Below are positions 9,451 to 18,518 of a DNA stretch of 64,000 bases, piece by piece. Position 1 is the first letter of the stretch. Every line of letters starts with the position of its first letter. The notes below the pieces were generated by a model. The model did no database searches. It saw only the letters and a program-made list of their open reading frames with translations, and was not told where the DNA came from. Source of the stretch: Alphaproteobacteria bacterium. Lineage in GTDB: Bacteria; Pseudomonadota; Alphaproteobacteria; RF32; CAG-239. Position numbers and translations under genes: made by a program. Location: NCBI GenBank assembly GCA_017501665.1, contig JAFVWM010000036.1, positions 1-64,000 of the forward strand, given 5' to 3'.

Positions 9451-10380
9451 CTAAATAGCCTCATTGTAATTTTTTAATAAGTCTTCTGATGTTTCAATAA
9501 TAGCATCTTCTAATGTTTTTTTGACCAAACCTGATAATACATTACCAAAACCGACTTCAATAAATTTATTTGCACCTTTTTTATTTATATAACAAATGCT
9601 TTCTTGCCATTTTACCGTATTGGTAATTTGTTTTACCAGCAAATCTTTTATTTCGTCAGAGTTTGTATATTCATTTGCGGTTAAGTTGCTTATAACATTG
9701 ATATCGGGCATGGCAAATTTTGTATTATTGATAACATCAAGCATTTTATCGGAAGCCGATTGCATTAAAGGCGAATGAAAAGCACCGGAAACCGGTAATA
9801 TTACAGCACGTTTAACACCTTGAGCTTTAGCAACATCACAAGCTTTTTCAATACTGCTTGTATCGCCGGATAATACAATTTGTGCCGGAGAATTTGAATT
9901 CCCTACAAAGCAATTACAATCATCGGCGATTCTTTTAGCCAAATCATAATCGGCACCGATTAACGCAGCCATTGAGCCTTTGTTTTCAATACATGCTTGC
10001 ATCATATATTGTCCGCGCAATTTCAACAACTTAGCCGTATCTTCTAATGTCAAAACACCTGCTGCACAAAGGGCAGAATATTCACCCAAAGAATGTCCGG
10101 CCATAAATTTGACGTTATCAATATCAATAATTTCCAGCTTTTTTAACACCTCGAAATATGCTATTGAAGTTGTCATAATAGCCGGTTGAGCATTAGATGT
10201 TAAATTAAGCTCATCTTGATTTTCACCGAATATAATCTCGCTGAGTTTAAATTCTAAAGCATCATCAACTCTTAAAAAAACATCTTTTGCTACGGCATAA
10301 TTATCGTATAAATCTTTTCCCATGCCGATTTTTTGAGACCCTTGACCGGGGAAGATTAGGGCAGAAGTATCAATTTTCAT
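9451..10380 (-). CDS. fabD: Malonyl-CoA:ACP transacylase FabD
   Basis: FabD loads malonyl groups from CoA onto acyl carrier protein for fatty acid elongation. The 309-residue protein has the N-terminal PGQGSQ motif, the nucleophile elbow GHSLGE with Ser97, Arg122 in LRGQYM, and the catalytic His202 in GAFHSPLM. Length and motifs are normal. It starts two bases after the fabF stop codon and is probably translationally coupled to it. The acyl carrier protein itself is not in this cluster; one candidate lies at 45.3 kb. Confidence 0.96.
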   Translation of the reverse strand: MKIDTSALIFPGQGSQKIGMGKDLYDNYAVAKDVFLRVDDALEFKLSEIIFGENQDELNLTSNAQPAIMTTSIAYFEVLKKLEIIDIDNVKFMAGHSLGEYSALCAAGVLTLEDTAKLLKLRGQYMMQACIENKGSMAALIGADYDLAKRIADDCNCFVGNSNSPAQIVLSGDTSSIEKACDVAKAQGVKRAVILPVSGAFHSPLMQSASDKMLDVINNTKFAMPDINVISNLTANEYTNSDEIKDLLVKQITNTVKWQESICYINKKGANKFIEVGFGNVLSGLVKKTLEDAIIETSEDLLKNYNEAI

Positions 10381-10382
10381 TA

Positions 10383-11645
10383 TTAATCCTCAACCTTTTT
10401 AAATATCAAAGATACATTAGTTCCGCCAAAACCGAAAGAATTTGACATCGCAACTTTTACATCGCATTCTCTTGCTTGGTTTGGAACTAAATCAAGACCT
10501 GATGCTTCTTCAATCGGATCTTCCAAATTAAGTGTCGGCGGTAAAATATTATTTTCAATAGCTTTAACGCAAAAAATTGCCTCAACCGCACCGGCAGCAC
10601 CAAGAAGGTGACCGATTGCCGATTTTGTTGAAGACATTTTAAGGTTGGGGCAGTTAACAAACAGTTCGGAAACAGCCTTTGCTTCCATAGCGTCACCGGC
10701 CATTGTTGAAGTACCGTGAGCATTAATGTAGGTAACATCTTGTGGTTTAATACCGGCTTTACGCAAAGCTTCGCTCATTGCTTTTTTAGCACCGCTTCCG
10801 TCCGGAGCCGGTGATGTAATATGATAAGCATCACCCGAACAACCATAACCGATAATTTCGGCATAGATTTTTGCTCCTCGGGCTTTAGCATGTTCGTATT
10901 CCTCCAAAACTATGACACCGGCTCCTTCACCCATAACAAAACCGTCATGACCTTTATCCCAAGGGCGAGAAGCTTTTGTAGGTGTATCATTATAGCTGTG
11001 AGATAAGGCTTTTGCTTGCATAAAGCCTCCAATAGCCAACGGGGTAACCACAGACTCGGCACCGCCGGCAACCATAACATCGGCATCGTCTAAGATAATT
11101 GCCTGATAAGCCTGAGCAATTGCATGTCCGCCGGTAGCACAAGCGGTAACGGTTGCAATATTAGGACCGGTAAAACCATGCCTCATGGAAACATGACCGG
11201 AAATCATATTGATAATGCAAGCAGGAATAAAAAACGGACTTATTCTGCGAGGACCGGAAGTATTCAAAACAGTCGCATTATTGTCAATTGTTTGCAATCC
11301 GCCGATACCCGAACCTATAATAACACCCGTACGAGATTTTCCCTCGTTATCTTCCGGTGTCCATTTAGCATCTTTAATTGCTTCTTCAGCAGCAGCAATG
11401 CCATATAAAATAAAGTCATCGACTCTTTTTTGTTCTTTAGGTTCCATAACGGTATCAGCATCAAACTGACCTTTTTCGGTTCCTTTAATTACCTGACCGG
11501 CAACTTTAACGGCAAAATTTTCGGTGTCAAATTTTGTGATATTGGTTAAAGCTGATTTTCCGGCAATAATGGAATCCCAAGCCAAATCAACACCCATACC
11601 AAACGGTGTTAAAGCTCCAAGTCCTGTAATAACAACTCTTTTCAT
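10383..11645 (-). CDS. fabF: 3-oxoacyl-ACP synthase II FabF
   Basis: FabF condenses malonyl-ACP with acyl-ACP in fatty acid chain elongation. I start at ATG 11645 because AGAAGGAAA lies just upstream; a longer GTG frame from 11669 would place that site inside the gene. The resulting 420 residues begin MKRVVITGLGALTP, as the family does. The catalytic triad is Cys169 (VTACATGG), His310 (INAHGTST) and His346 (AIGHLLGAAG). The C-terminal NSFGFGGTN is also present. It lies between fabH and fabD. Confidence 0.97.
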   Translation of the reverse strand: MKRVVITGLGALTPFGMGVDLAWDSIIAGKSALTNITKFDTENFAVKVAGQVIKGTEKGQFDADTVMEPKEQKRVDDFILYGIAAAEEAIKDAKWTPEDNEGKSRTGVIIGSGIGGLQTIDNNATVLNTSGPRRISPFFIPACIINMISGHVSMRHGFTGPNIATVTACATGGHAIAQAYQAIILDDADVMVAGGAESVVTPLAIGGFMQAKALSHSYNDTPTKASRPWDKGHDGFVMGEGAGVIVLEEYEHAKARGAKIYAEIIGYGCSGDAYHITSPAPDGSGAKKAMSEALRKAGIKPQDVTYINAHGTSTMAGDAMEAKAVSELFVNCPNLKMSSTKSAIGHLLGAAGAVEAIFCVKAIENNILPPTLNLEDPIEEASGLDLVPNQARECDVKVAMSNSFGFGGTNVSLIFKKVED

Positions 11646-11669
11646 ATCTGATTTCCTTCTTTGTTTCAC

Positions 11670-12686
11670 TTAAAAAATGTTAGCGTCCTTAAAAATACCG
11701 TCTCTAAGGCGAATAACTCCGCCTCCCCAACACATACCGGCTCCAAAACCGCAAATAATGGCGGTTGATGGTGTTTTTATTTTACCATCTTTCAATGCTT
11801 CTCCCAATGCGATTAATATTGATGAGGCCGAAGTGTTACCGAGTTTTTCAATGTTGGTAATAACTTTATCATCACTATATCCCAAACGCTCCTGAACGGT
11901 AGATATTATACGTTGATTTGCCTGATGCAAAACCAAATAGTCAACATCATTAACATCAATATCGTTTTTATTTAAAATATCATCAGTGATATAGCTGGGA
12001 ATGATATTTGCCACAAATTTATATACATCTTGCCCCTTCATATCCAAAAATTGCAAAGTGGGGGCTTTATCAACAAAAGGGCAATTTCCCTTTTGAACAG
12101 GCATTGAAATATAATCACCGACCTTACCGTCAGCTTTTATATCTATTGATAATATATCATTTTCATCACTTGCAGAGATAACCATAGCGCCGATACCGTC
12201 CCCGAATAAAATAGATGTGCGCCTGTCTGTCCAGTCCAAATAACGAGAACAGTTATCCATGGTTACCAATAAAATATTTTTATAAAGTCCCGAACGAATA
12301 TAAGAATTGGCAATATCCAAACCATATACCAAACCGGAACAAGCAACGGAAATATCAAAAGCGGGAATGTTTCTTGATGTTTCGATAAGTTTTTGTACCA
12401 TACATGATGTATTTGGCATTAATTGTACCGGCATAGAGCTGGCCGCAATAATAATGTCAATATCATCGGCTTTTATTTCTGCATTATTCAAAGCTTGCTT
12501 ACAAGTTTTTCCCAAAAGTTCAAAAGCTTCGCTATCAGATGCAAATAAACGACGTTCTTTAATTCCGGTACGTGAATAAATCCACTCGTCAGAAGTATCA
12601 AAAATCTTTGTCAAATCAGCATTGGTCACAATTTTTGAAGGAATTGCATAACCGATACCTTTAATCATTGGCAAATTATAAATCAT
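11670..12686 (-). CDS. fabH: 3-oxoacyl-ACP synthase III FabH
   Basis: FabH starts fatty acid synthesis by condensing acetyl-CoA with malonyl-ACP. The 338 residues carry the triad Cys116 (SVACSGL), His254 (LVLHQANQ) and Asn284 (KLGNTSAS), with the conserved TNADL and RTGIKERR blocks near the N-terminus. The start ATG 12686 has AAGGA about 13 bases upstream, a rather long spacing; the next ATG at 12668 has no such site. In many bacteria plsX precedes fabH; it is not here. The gene heads the fabH-fabF-fabD block. Confidence 0.96.
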   Translation of the reverse strand: MIYNLPMIKGIGYAIPSKIVTNADLTKIFDTSDEWIYSRTGIKERRLFASDSEAFELLGKTCKQALNNAEIKADDIDIIIAASSMPVQLMPNTSCMVQKLIETSRNIPAFDISVACSGLVYGLDIANSYIRSGLYKNILLVTMDNCSRYLDWTDRRTSILFGDGIGAMVISASDENDILSIDIKADGKVGDYISMPVQKGNCPFVDKAPTLQFLDMKGQDVYKFVANIIPSYITDDILNKNDIDVNDVDYLVLHQANQRIISTVQERLGYSDDKVITNIEKLGNTSASSILIALGEALKDGKIKTPSTAIICGFGAGMCWGGGVIRLRDGIFKDANIF

Positions 12687-12820
12687 TTTAATTTTTATAT
12701 CCTTATTAAATAAAAGCTAAAATGTTTGGTTAAATAATAAGATGCAAAAGCTCATATATTTAACCAAACAATTTTAACCGTTTGTTTCAAAAAGTCAATA
12801 ACACTAAAAAGGTTAAGAAA

Positions 12821-14218
12821 TCATTGACCTTGTTTTATTGCTTCAATCAATTCTTTAACTGTCGGAAGTTCACTTTTGCTGAACAACGGATCAGTTTTGA
12901 ATTTGTAAGCATTTTTACCCGAGAACAATATATTATTTAACACATTGCCCTTATGACCGACTTCGATAAGCGATTTTCTTATACAAAATGAGCGTAAATC
13001 GGGTAATTTTCCGGTTGTAAAGTTTGGTGAATGAGTGGTCCAAGCCGAGAATTTACAAGCTGATAAACAACCGCAACACTCTTTAATATCTTCCATATTT
13101 TGTAATTTTTCATCAATATCCATAAATATCAAAGTATTGTCCGGAGTAACAGACATGGCTGTAAACCCTTTTTGAAACTGCTTGTTCACAATTTTCATAT
13201 CTTCTTTTTTTACATAATATGTAACGGTTTGTGAGTATGATACCGGTTCGCAAAACTCATCCGTTTTTTCTTTTGAAAACGGAACTTGATTTTTGGTTCT
13301 GTCAAACAATTTGGTAAGCAAAGAGTTTTTAATAGCTGAAGACAAGAATCCAGTAGGAGAAAAATCTTGAATGACCACATCACCCAAATTCAATGATTTT
13401 AACAACTTTTTCCATACATCACTAATAGGACTTTCTTGCGTCAGAAGAGGGCGTGTACCAAACTGAAAACCGACTTCTCCGACTTCCGGATTGTCCAAAT
13501 AATCTTCCCAATCACTCAAAGACCAAACACCGCCGGCAATAATAATCGGCACGTTATTAAGCCCGTTAGCGTTCAATACTTTTCTGATTTCTACAACTTT
13601 TTCATAAGGAGATTGCGGTTTAGAAACTTCGTCGGTGTTTGAAAATCCGCAATGTCCGCCGGCAAACCACGGGTCTTCATAAACCACTCCGCCCATAAAT
13701 TCCTTAAATTTATCATATCCGCGTTTAATCAAAATTTGTAAAGCTCTGCCCGATGAAACAATAGGATAGTAATAAACACCGAAATAAGATGTAAGTTCAG
13801 CCAATTTTATCGGAAGTCCTGCACCGGAAACAATGCCGTTGATGGTACCTTTGGCTTTTTCTAAAACGTTTTTAATCAAGTATTGGCTATCGGCCAATTC
13901 CCACAATACGTTCATATTGATTAATCCGTTACCGTTTGCTTTTTCATGAGCAATCTGCGCTTGCGTAACACATCCTTCAACAGCCTTATCCATCATTTCC
14001 CAGTGACGATCCATACGTGATTTTGCCAATATGTCAGGAGTTCTTACCACACCGTTTTCATCCTTTGAATCGGGAAAAACACCGGAAAAAGTACCTACAC
14101 AGTGTTCTTTTGCCCAAGCACCTGCGGTGTTACCATTACTGACATTAACACCTCTACCGCCCTCAAATAATGGAAAGACTTCTTTTCCGCACAAATTTAT
14201 CTTTTTTAATTCTTTCAT
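12821..14218 (-). CDS. FabK/nitronate monooxygenase-like flavoprotein
   Basis: A 465-residue TIM-barrel flavoprotein of the 2-nitropropane dioxygenase/FabK/PfaD superfamily. Supporting blocks are NGLINMNVLW, GIVSGAGLP, VYYYPIVSSGRA, PIIIAGGVWS and GFQFGTRPLLTQES, which match the FMN-binding strands. Length exceeds typical FabK or nitronate monooxygenase (about 310-350). The extra C-terminal part has a cysteine cluster (KECCGCLSACKF) that could bind a metal or cluster. It sits 130 bp upstream of fabH on the same strand, so a role in lipid metabolism, possibly as an enoyl-ACP reductase, is an attractive inference. A strong AGGAG precedes the ATG. The exact reaction cannot be read from the sequence. 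Confidence 0.75.
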   Translation of the reverse strand: MKELKKINLCGKEVFPLFEGGRGVNVSNGNTAGAWAKEHCVGTFSGVFPDSKDENGVVRTPDILAKSRMDRHWEMMDKAVEGCVTQAQIAHEKANGNGLINMNVLWELADSQYLIKNVLEKAKGTINGIVSGAGLPIKLAELTSYFGVYYYPIVSSGRALQILIKRGYDKFKEFMGGVVYEDPWFAGGHCGFSNTDEVSKPQSPYEKVVEIRKVLNANGLNNVPIIIAGGVWSLSDWEDYLDNPEVGEVGFQFGTRPLLTQESPISDVWKKLLKSLNLGDVVIQDFSPTGFLSSAIKNSLLTKLFDRTKNQVPFSKEKTDEFCEPVSYSQTVTYYVKKEDMKIVNKQFQKGFTAMSVTPDNTLIFMDIDEKLQNMEDIKECCGCLSACKFSAWTTHSPNFTTGKLPDLRSFCIRKSLIEVGHKGNVLNNILFSGKNAYKFKTDPLFSKSELPTVKELIEAIKQGQ

Positions 14219-14287
14219 TACATACTCCTAAAATTCAGGTATTCTAAAATATATAGTCATTGCCATAAAAATAACTCAAAATTCTAT

Positions 14288-14312
14288 AAAGTGAAGTACG
14301 CACTTTTTTGTA
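14288..14312. terminator. Hairpin with T-run between divergent genes
   Basis: AAAGTG and CACTTTTTT pair around a short loop. It lies between two divergently transcribed genes, so a terminator role is odd; it could end an antisense or leader transcript. Confidence 0.35.
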
Positions 14313-14391
14313 TCATAGTTTCCTTAAAGAAACCAATACCCGAATTTTTACTTAATTACATATATGATATCATATTTTTTTGTTATGTCAA

Positions 14392-14403
14392 TCAATCGAT
14401 TGA
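14392..14403. promoter_or_regulatory. 12-bp perfect palindrome, possible operator
   Basis: TCAATCGATTGA is a perfect palindrome about 94 bp upstream of the lysozyme-domain gene, in the divergent intergenic region. It resembles a dimeric-regulator operator; no regulator is identified. Confidence 0.35.
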
Positions 14404-14496
14404 ATTAATAAATATGCATGTTTTAATTTTTGTCTAAAATACATTTGTAAAATTTTAATAATATGTTATTATAAATATATATACGGAGAGGCAACA

Positions 14497-16191
14497 ATGA
14501 ATTATAAAACTTATTTATTAAACGAATACAAAAAACAAGGAAAACCTCCTCAATACTTTGAAGTAGGAAAGACCAACTTTATAATTCCGGTTGCTTATGA
14601 CAAAAGAGATGATTTTTTTGATGATTTTTTAGCCTTTCAAGATCAAGAATACTTAAAATATGACAAATACAATAAACGGAATCCTGATAAACAAATACAG
14701 GTAAGAGAAGTCAAGCTTAATGATGATATAAGGTTTATTGTTCCGCTTAATATGGCAAAACGAAATTTATCAGACAAAGAAATAAAAAACAGATTGATAA
14801 AAAAGGCTGTAAATCGTTATATTTCAGCCGTTAAAAAAACGGCTCGCTTAAATGAAGAAAATCCCAAAGAGAAAGCTCTTGTTTCACTTAGTGAAAATCA
14901 TTTTCGTTATTGTCACAAAGAGCATGCAAAATTTGTCGCTCAAAAAATAGCAACAAAGCTTGGTCAAGCGCTTAAATGGAGCTCTAAACAAACAGCAGAT
15001 GTCGCCATAGGTTTGGCCGGATCTCCGGTTTTTGCCGTTTATAAACTACTTGATAAAAAATATCATTATGAAGACAATAAATTTTCTGATTTTTTAAACA
15101 AGCAAATAGCACCAAGATTAAAAAAAGCACTTTTAACTACAGCAATATCTACTGCTACGATATTGGGTGTTAAAAATAATGAAAAAATATCAGATTATAT
15201 TGATGATATAAAAACTGAAAGAGCCGAAAAGAAACAAGCTGAAAAGGACGCTCAAGCTCGCATGGTCACAGAACAAGCCGAAAAAGAAGCTTTTTTCAAA
15301 AAATATGATACAACTGATGAGGTATTTTATCAAAATTATAAAACCGCAAAAGCAAATGAAGAAATAATTGTTGCTTTGATTGCTTGTCCGGAGGGTTTTA
15401 GAGAAGATGCATATCTTTGTGATGCCGGAAAATCAACCATAGGATACGGCACTACCAGAACAATAGTAAAAGGAAAAACCGATGAAAAAGGTTTTCCTGT
15501 AACAATGCCGGTAGTCTTAGGGAGCAAAACAAATAAAAAAGATGCATATGATGATGTTGTTGCTCATTTGGATAAATATGTATATTCACAATTTAAACAT
15601 ATTAATAAAGTTCTTGAAGAACAAGAAATATCGGCAATATGTATGTTCATTTATAATACCGGTAATAATACATTTAATGAAACAATGCTATGCAAAGCAA
15701 TAAATAATAATGCAGATGATAAAAAAGTTCGTGAAGCTTTTTCTATTATCAGATCAGTTAAGGGAAAGCGCAATTATGGTCTCATAAACCGCCATGGTTT
15801 CGAAGGATATGTGTTTTGTTGTGAAAACATAAAAGATCTTGTCAATCTTAAACCGACCATAGCCGGTAGTCCTGATATAAAATATTACGAATATGGCTCC
15901 GGCAATAAAAAAGATCCGCTTGAAAATCATGACAAAACATTTGTTACCAGAGATATTGAACAGGTTTTTGAAGACGCCGAAAAATTTAAAACAAATGATT
16001 ATAAAAAATGTATCATTTATATGCTTCCCGAAGAAAAAGCCGATGAAGCACTGAAAAAATTTGGTGTATACGTAGATGAAAACGGTAAAATTAAATCAGA
16101 TATAACATGGGAAGAAGCTCAAGAAATATCATCAAAGCATAATAAAAAAAGTGCCAAAAAATTAAAGTTGCGAAAAAACAAATCACGTTAA
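14497..16191 (+). CDS. Large protein with embedded GH24 lysozyme domain
   Basis: A 564-residue protein. The middle section (about 285-440) is a T4/P22-type GH24 muramidase: it has the E-8aa-[D/C]-5aa-T catalytic pattern as Glu299, Cys308, Thr314, then IGYGTT, the helix block ISAICMFIYNTGNNTF and INRHGFEGYVF. Such enzymes cut the glycan chain of peptidoglycan. The first 280 residues are unlike phage lysozymes, with a highly charged helical region (about 230-275). There is no obvious signal peptide; a hydrophobic stretch near residues 165-195 may contact membrane. The C-terminal 120 residues are also unassigned and end in a Lys-rich tail. There are no phage genes around it. GGAGAGG precedes the ATG. 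Confidence 0.75.
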   Translation: MNYKTYLLNEYKKQGKPPQYFEVGKTNFIIPVAYDKRDDFFDDFLAFQDQEYLKYDKYNKRNPDKQIQVREVKLNDDIRFIVPLNMAKRNLSDKEIKNRLIKKAVNRYISAVKKTARLNEENPKEKALVSLSENHFRYCHKEHAKFVAQKIATKLGQALKWSSKQTADVAIGLAGSPVFAVYKLLDKKYHYEDNKFSDFLNKQIAPRLKKALLTTAISTATILGVKNNEKISDYIDDIKTERAEKKQAEKDAQARMVTEQAEKEAFFKKYDTTDEVFYQNYKTAKANEEIIVALIACPEGFREDAYLCDAGKSTIGYGTTRTIVKGKTDEKGFPVTMPVVLGSKTNKKDAYDDVVAHLDKYVYSQFKHINKVLEEQEISAICMFIYNTGNNTFNETMLCKAINNNADDKKVREAFSIIRSVKGKRNYGLINRHGFEGYVFCCENIKDLVNLKPTIAGSPDIKYYEYGSGNKKDPLENHDKTFVTRDIEQVFEDAEKFKTNDYKKCIIYMLPEEKADEALKKFGVYVDENGKIKSDITWEEAQEISSKHNKKSAKKLKLRKNKSR

Positions 16192-16193
16192 AT

Positions 16194-17711
16194 CTATTGT
16201 AAATATTCTTTCAATATTGCGGGTGTCAAAATTTGTGGTAATATCAGATAATCATCTGATTTTCCGTCATAATAAACATACAGAGGAACACTGGCACGAC
16301 CGTAAAAAGACAAAGCTTTGTTTATTTTTTCATCTTTATTTGTTGCGTCAGCTCGCAACAGTAAAATATTTTTTTCTTTTACGATATTTGCTAAATCATC
16401 AGATTGAAGAGCAGCTTGTTTATTGACCATACAAGTAATGCACCATTTGGCCGTAAAATCAATAAATACCGGTTGTTTATTTTCTATGGCCTGACTAACC
16501 TTATCAGAGGAGTAATCCTGCCATGATAAATTTTTTCCGGAAAAAATTATACCAAGTTGTGCTAAAAGCACCCACATCAGCCATATACAAGTAAATATTA
16601 AAGGTATACTTAATATTTTTTTCAAAACACTCATCCACTTACCGGGTTTCGGTAAAATTCTTTTTATCTTCAAAGGATTCCATGCTAACAATGCAAAAGG
16701 TAAAGCATATCCCAAACCCAAAGTGAAAAATATCGGAAAATAAATATACACTGGCATCATTAAAGCATAAGCAATTGCCGCTCCCATAAATGGAGCAGTA
16801 CAGGGTGTTGCAATAATTACGGCTAACAACCCCGTCATAAAAGCATTTATTTTATGATTTTCAAAATGTAAAAAAGCAAAGCGAGATAAGCAACTGTTAT
16901 TTATGTTTATAACATCGAGCATCAGAAGTGTTAAAATTACAAACACCATAAACATAAAACCGACAAAATAGGGCGATTGCATATGAAATCCCCAGCCGAT
17001 TGTATTGTCAAACATTCTCACACCATATAACAATCCGGCAATAATAAGCATAGATATAATAACGCCAATTCCGTAGAATAGGGCTTCAATAGAACGTTCT
17101 TCCGAGTTCATGTTGGTTAAAGATATTATTTTGATACTCAATACAGGGAAAATACAAGGCATAAAATTAAGGATAACACCTCCGGCAAAAGCCATCAGTA
17201 ATATAATCCAAAGATCAATATTCGAAGCAAAATCATTACTTACAAATTGTTTTTTACTTTGTTCGACTTTAACTGCAAAGTCAGGTGTGTTTTTTTTATA
17301 AATTTTAATAATTTTTTCTTGGTTTATACATTCATCTTTACAAACCATATATTGAATTTTAGCATTAATATAATTATCATTTTCTACATTTAGGGTTGAT
17401 TTATAAAAAGCTTTTGCTTCATACCCGTCAAAAGATATTATGTCATTAACATAACGTTTTGTTTTGCTGTAACTTTCTTCTAAAACATCTGCATTACTGA
17501 CATTCAACCAATTGATTTTTAGCGGTGAACCGAATTCCTGTTCATACGGTGCAAAAATATGCCAGTTTTTTGCAATATTAAACTCCAACAAAACTTCCAA
17601 CATCTTGTTATCATTAATTTTAGTATAAGCATTTATCTCAACCGGCTCATTTGCTTTTGCGTTATTGCAAAGCAAAAATAAACTTATGCAAATAATTTTA
17701 AGAAAATTCAT
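16194..17711 (-). CDS. dsbD: Thiol:disulfide interchange protein, DsbD-like
   Basis: DsbD carries electrons from cytoplasmic thioredoxin across the inner membrane to periplasmic disulfide reductases. The 505 residues show a signal peptide ending NAKA, a periplasmic N-terminal domain with a CKDEC cysteine pair, a CcdA-like membrane domain of several helices with the redox cysteines in NFMPCIFPV and ATPCTAPF, and a C-terminal thioredoxin domain with WCITC near residue 423. All three redox centres are present, though the N-terminal domain is compact. It starts two bases after the phosphatidyltransferase stop, so the two are probably coupled. Confidence 0.9.
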   Translation of the reverse strand: MNFLKIICISLFLLCNNAKANEPVEINAYTKINDNKMLEVLLEFNIAKNWHIFAPYEQEFGSPLKINWLNVSNADVLEESYSKTKRYVNDIISFDGYEAKAFYKSTLNVENDNYINAKIQYMVCKDECINQEKIIKIYKKNTPDFAVKVEQSKKQFVSNDFASNIDLWIILLMAFAGGVILNFMPCIFPVLSIKIISLTNMNSEERSIEALFYGIGVIISMLIIAGLLYGVRMFDNTIGWGFHMQSPYFVGFMFMVFVILTLLMLDVININNSCLSRFAFLHFENHKINAFMTGLLAVIIATPCTAPFMGAAIAYALMMPVYIYFPIFFTLGLGYALPFALLAWNPLKIKRILPKPGKWMSVLKKILSIPLIFTCIWLMWVLLAQLGIIFSGKNLSWQDYSSDKVSQAIENKQPVFIDFTAKWCITCMVNKQAALQSDDLANIVKEKNILLLRADATNKDEKINKALSFYGRASVPLYVYYDGKSDDYLILPQILTPAILKEYLQ

Positions 17712-17713
17712 TA

Positions 17714-18406
17714 CTATTTACTTTTTTGTTCGTTTATTACAAGTTTATAATATGCAGTCGAAACTATAATTAAAGCTTTCAGAAAACACCAACAACCTAA
17801 AGCAATGGCAATCGGTAAAAAGGCAAAAGGCATAATACACAACAGCACAAAAGCACAGACAGTTTCAAATCCTTGAGCCAAACCGCCCAAATAAAAAGGC
17901 GATTCTAATTTTTGAGTATTTGCTTTTTTAGAAGAATTGTAATTAATAAGACCATAAGCTAAAAGAGCAGAAGATGAAGCGGTAAAGCCAAAAAGTAAAA
18001 AACATGCCGAAACAGCATTTTCATAAGGATCGGCAAGTGCAAATCCGAAAATTACACCGGCATAAAATACAAAATCCAAACACAAATCTAAAAATACACC
18101 AAACTTTGTAATTCCTTCGATTCTTGCAACAGCTCCGTCTAAAACATCGCAAAATCTGTTGATTAAAATAAAAATAAGCGCTTCAAGATACATGTTCATT
18201 GCTAAAAAGTTTATAGACATCATACCGATTATAAAGCCGAATATCGTAATCATATTTGCGGTTATAGAATTTTTGTGAAGCCACTTTGCGATAATATTTA
18301 CTTTTGTATTCCATTTTTCTTGAATACATTTTGAGTTTTTACAAATATCTGAGTTATTAAATTTTTCAGTTATTTCTTTGAGTTTTAATGATATTTTGTT
18401 TTTCAT
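17714..18406 (-). CDS. CDP-alcohol phosphatidyltransferase family protein
   Basis: An integral membrane enzyme of 230 residues that joins a CDP-activated lipid to an alcohol. The family signature D-x2-D-G-x2-A-R-x8-G-x3-D-x3-D is intact in the stretch from DVLDGAVAR to FLDLCLDF. Several hydrophobic helices surround it. The product (phosphatidylglycerophosphate, phosphatidylserine or another lipid) cannot be decided from the motif. AAGGATTAAACC precedes the ATG. It heads a two-gene unit with dsbD and is divergent from apbE over a 112-bp promoter region. Confidence 0.85.
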   Translation of the reverse strand: MKNKISLKLKEITEKFNNSDICKNSKCIQEKWNTKVNIIAKWLHKNSITANMITIFGFIIGMMSINFLAMNMYLEALIFILINRFCDVLDGAVARIEGITKFGVFLDLCLDFVFYAGVIFGFALADPYENAVSACFLLFGFTASSSALLAYGLINYNSSKKANTQKLESPFYLGGLAQGFETVCAFVLLCIMPFAFLPIAIALGCWCFLKALIIVSTAYYKLVINEQKSK

Positions 18407-18518
18407 GGTTTAATCCTTATAATAAGAAATATGTACTGTGTTGACATTATATTCGCTTAACTATAAAACAAGTTTTGTTTTTTGTAAAAAGTAACTTTGC
18501 GATTATACAGGTATAAAT

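Noticed and set aside
11124..11469. Plus-strand frames opposite fabF
   Set aside because: They overlap each other and lie antisense to a gene with a complete catalytic triad.
14497..16191. Prophage lysis module
   Set aside because: No holin, spanin or structural phage genes flank the lysozyme-domain gene; neighbours are a redox protein and a flavoprotein.
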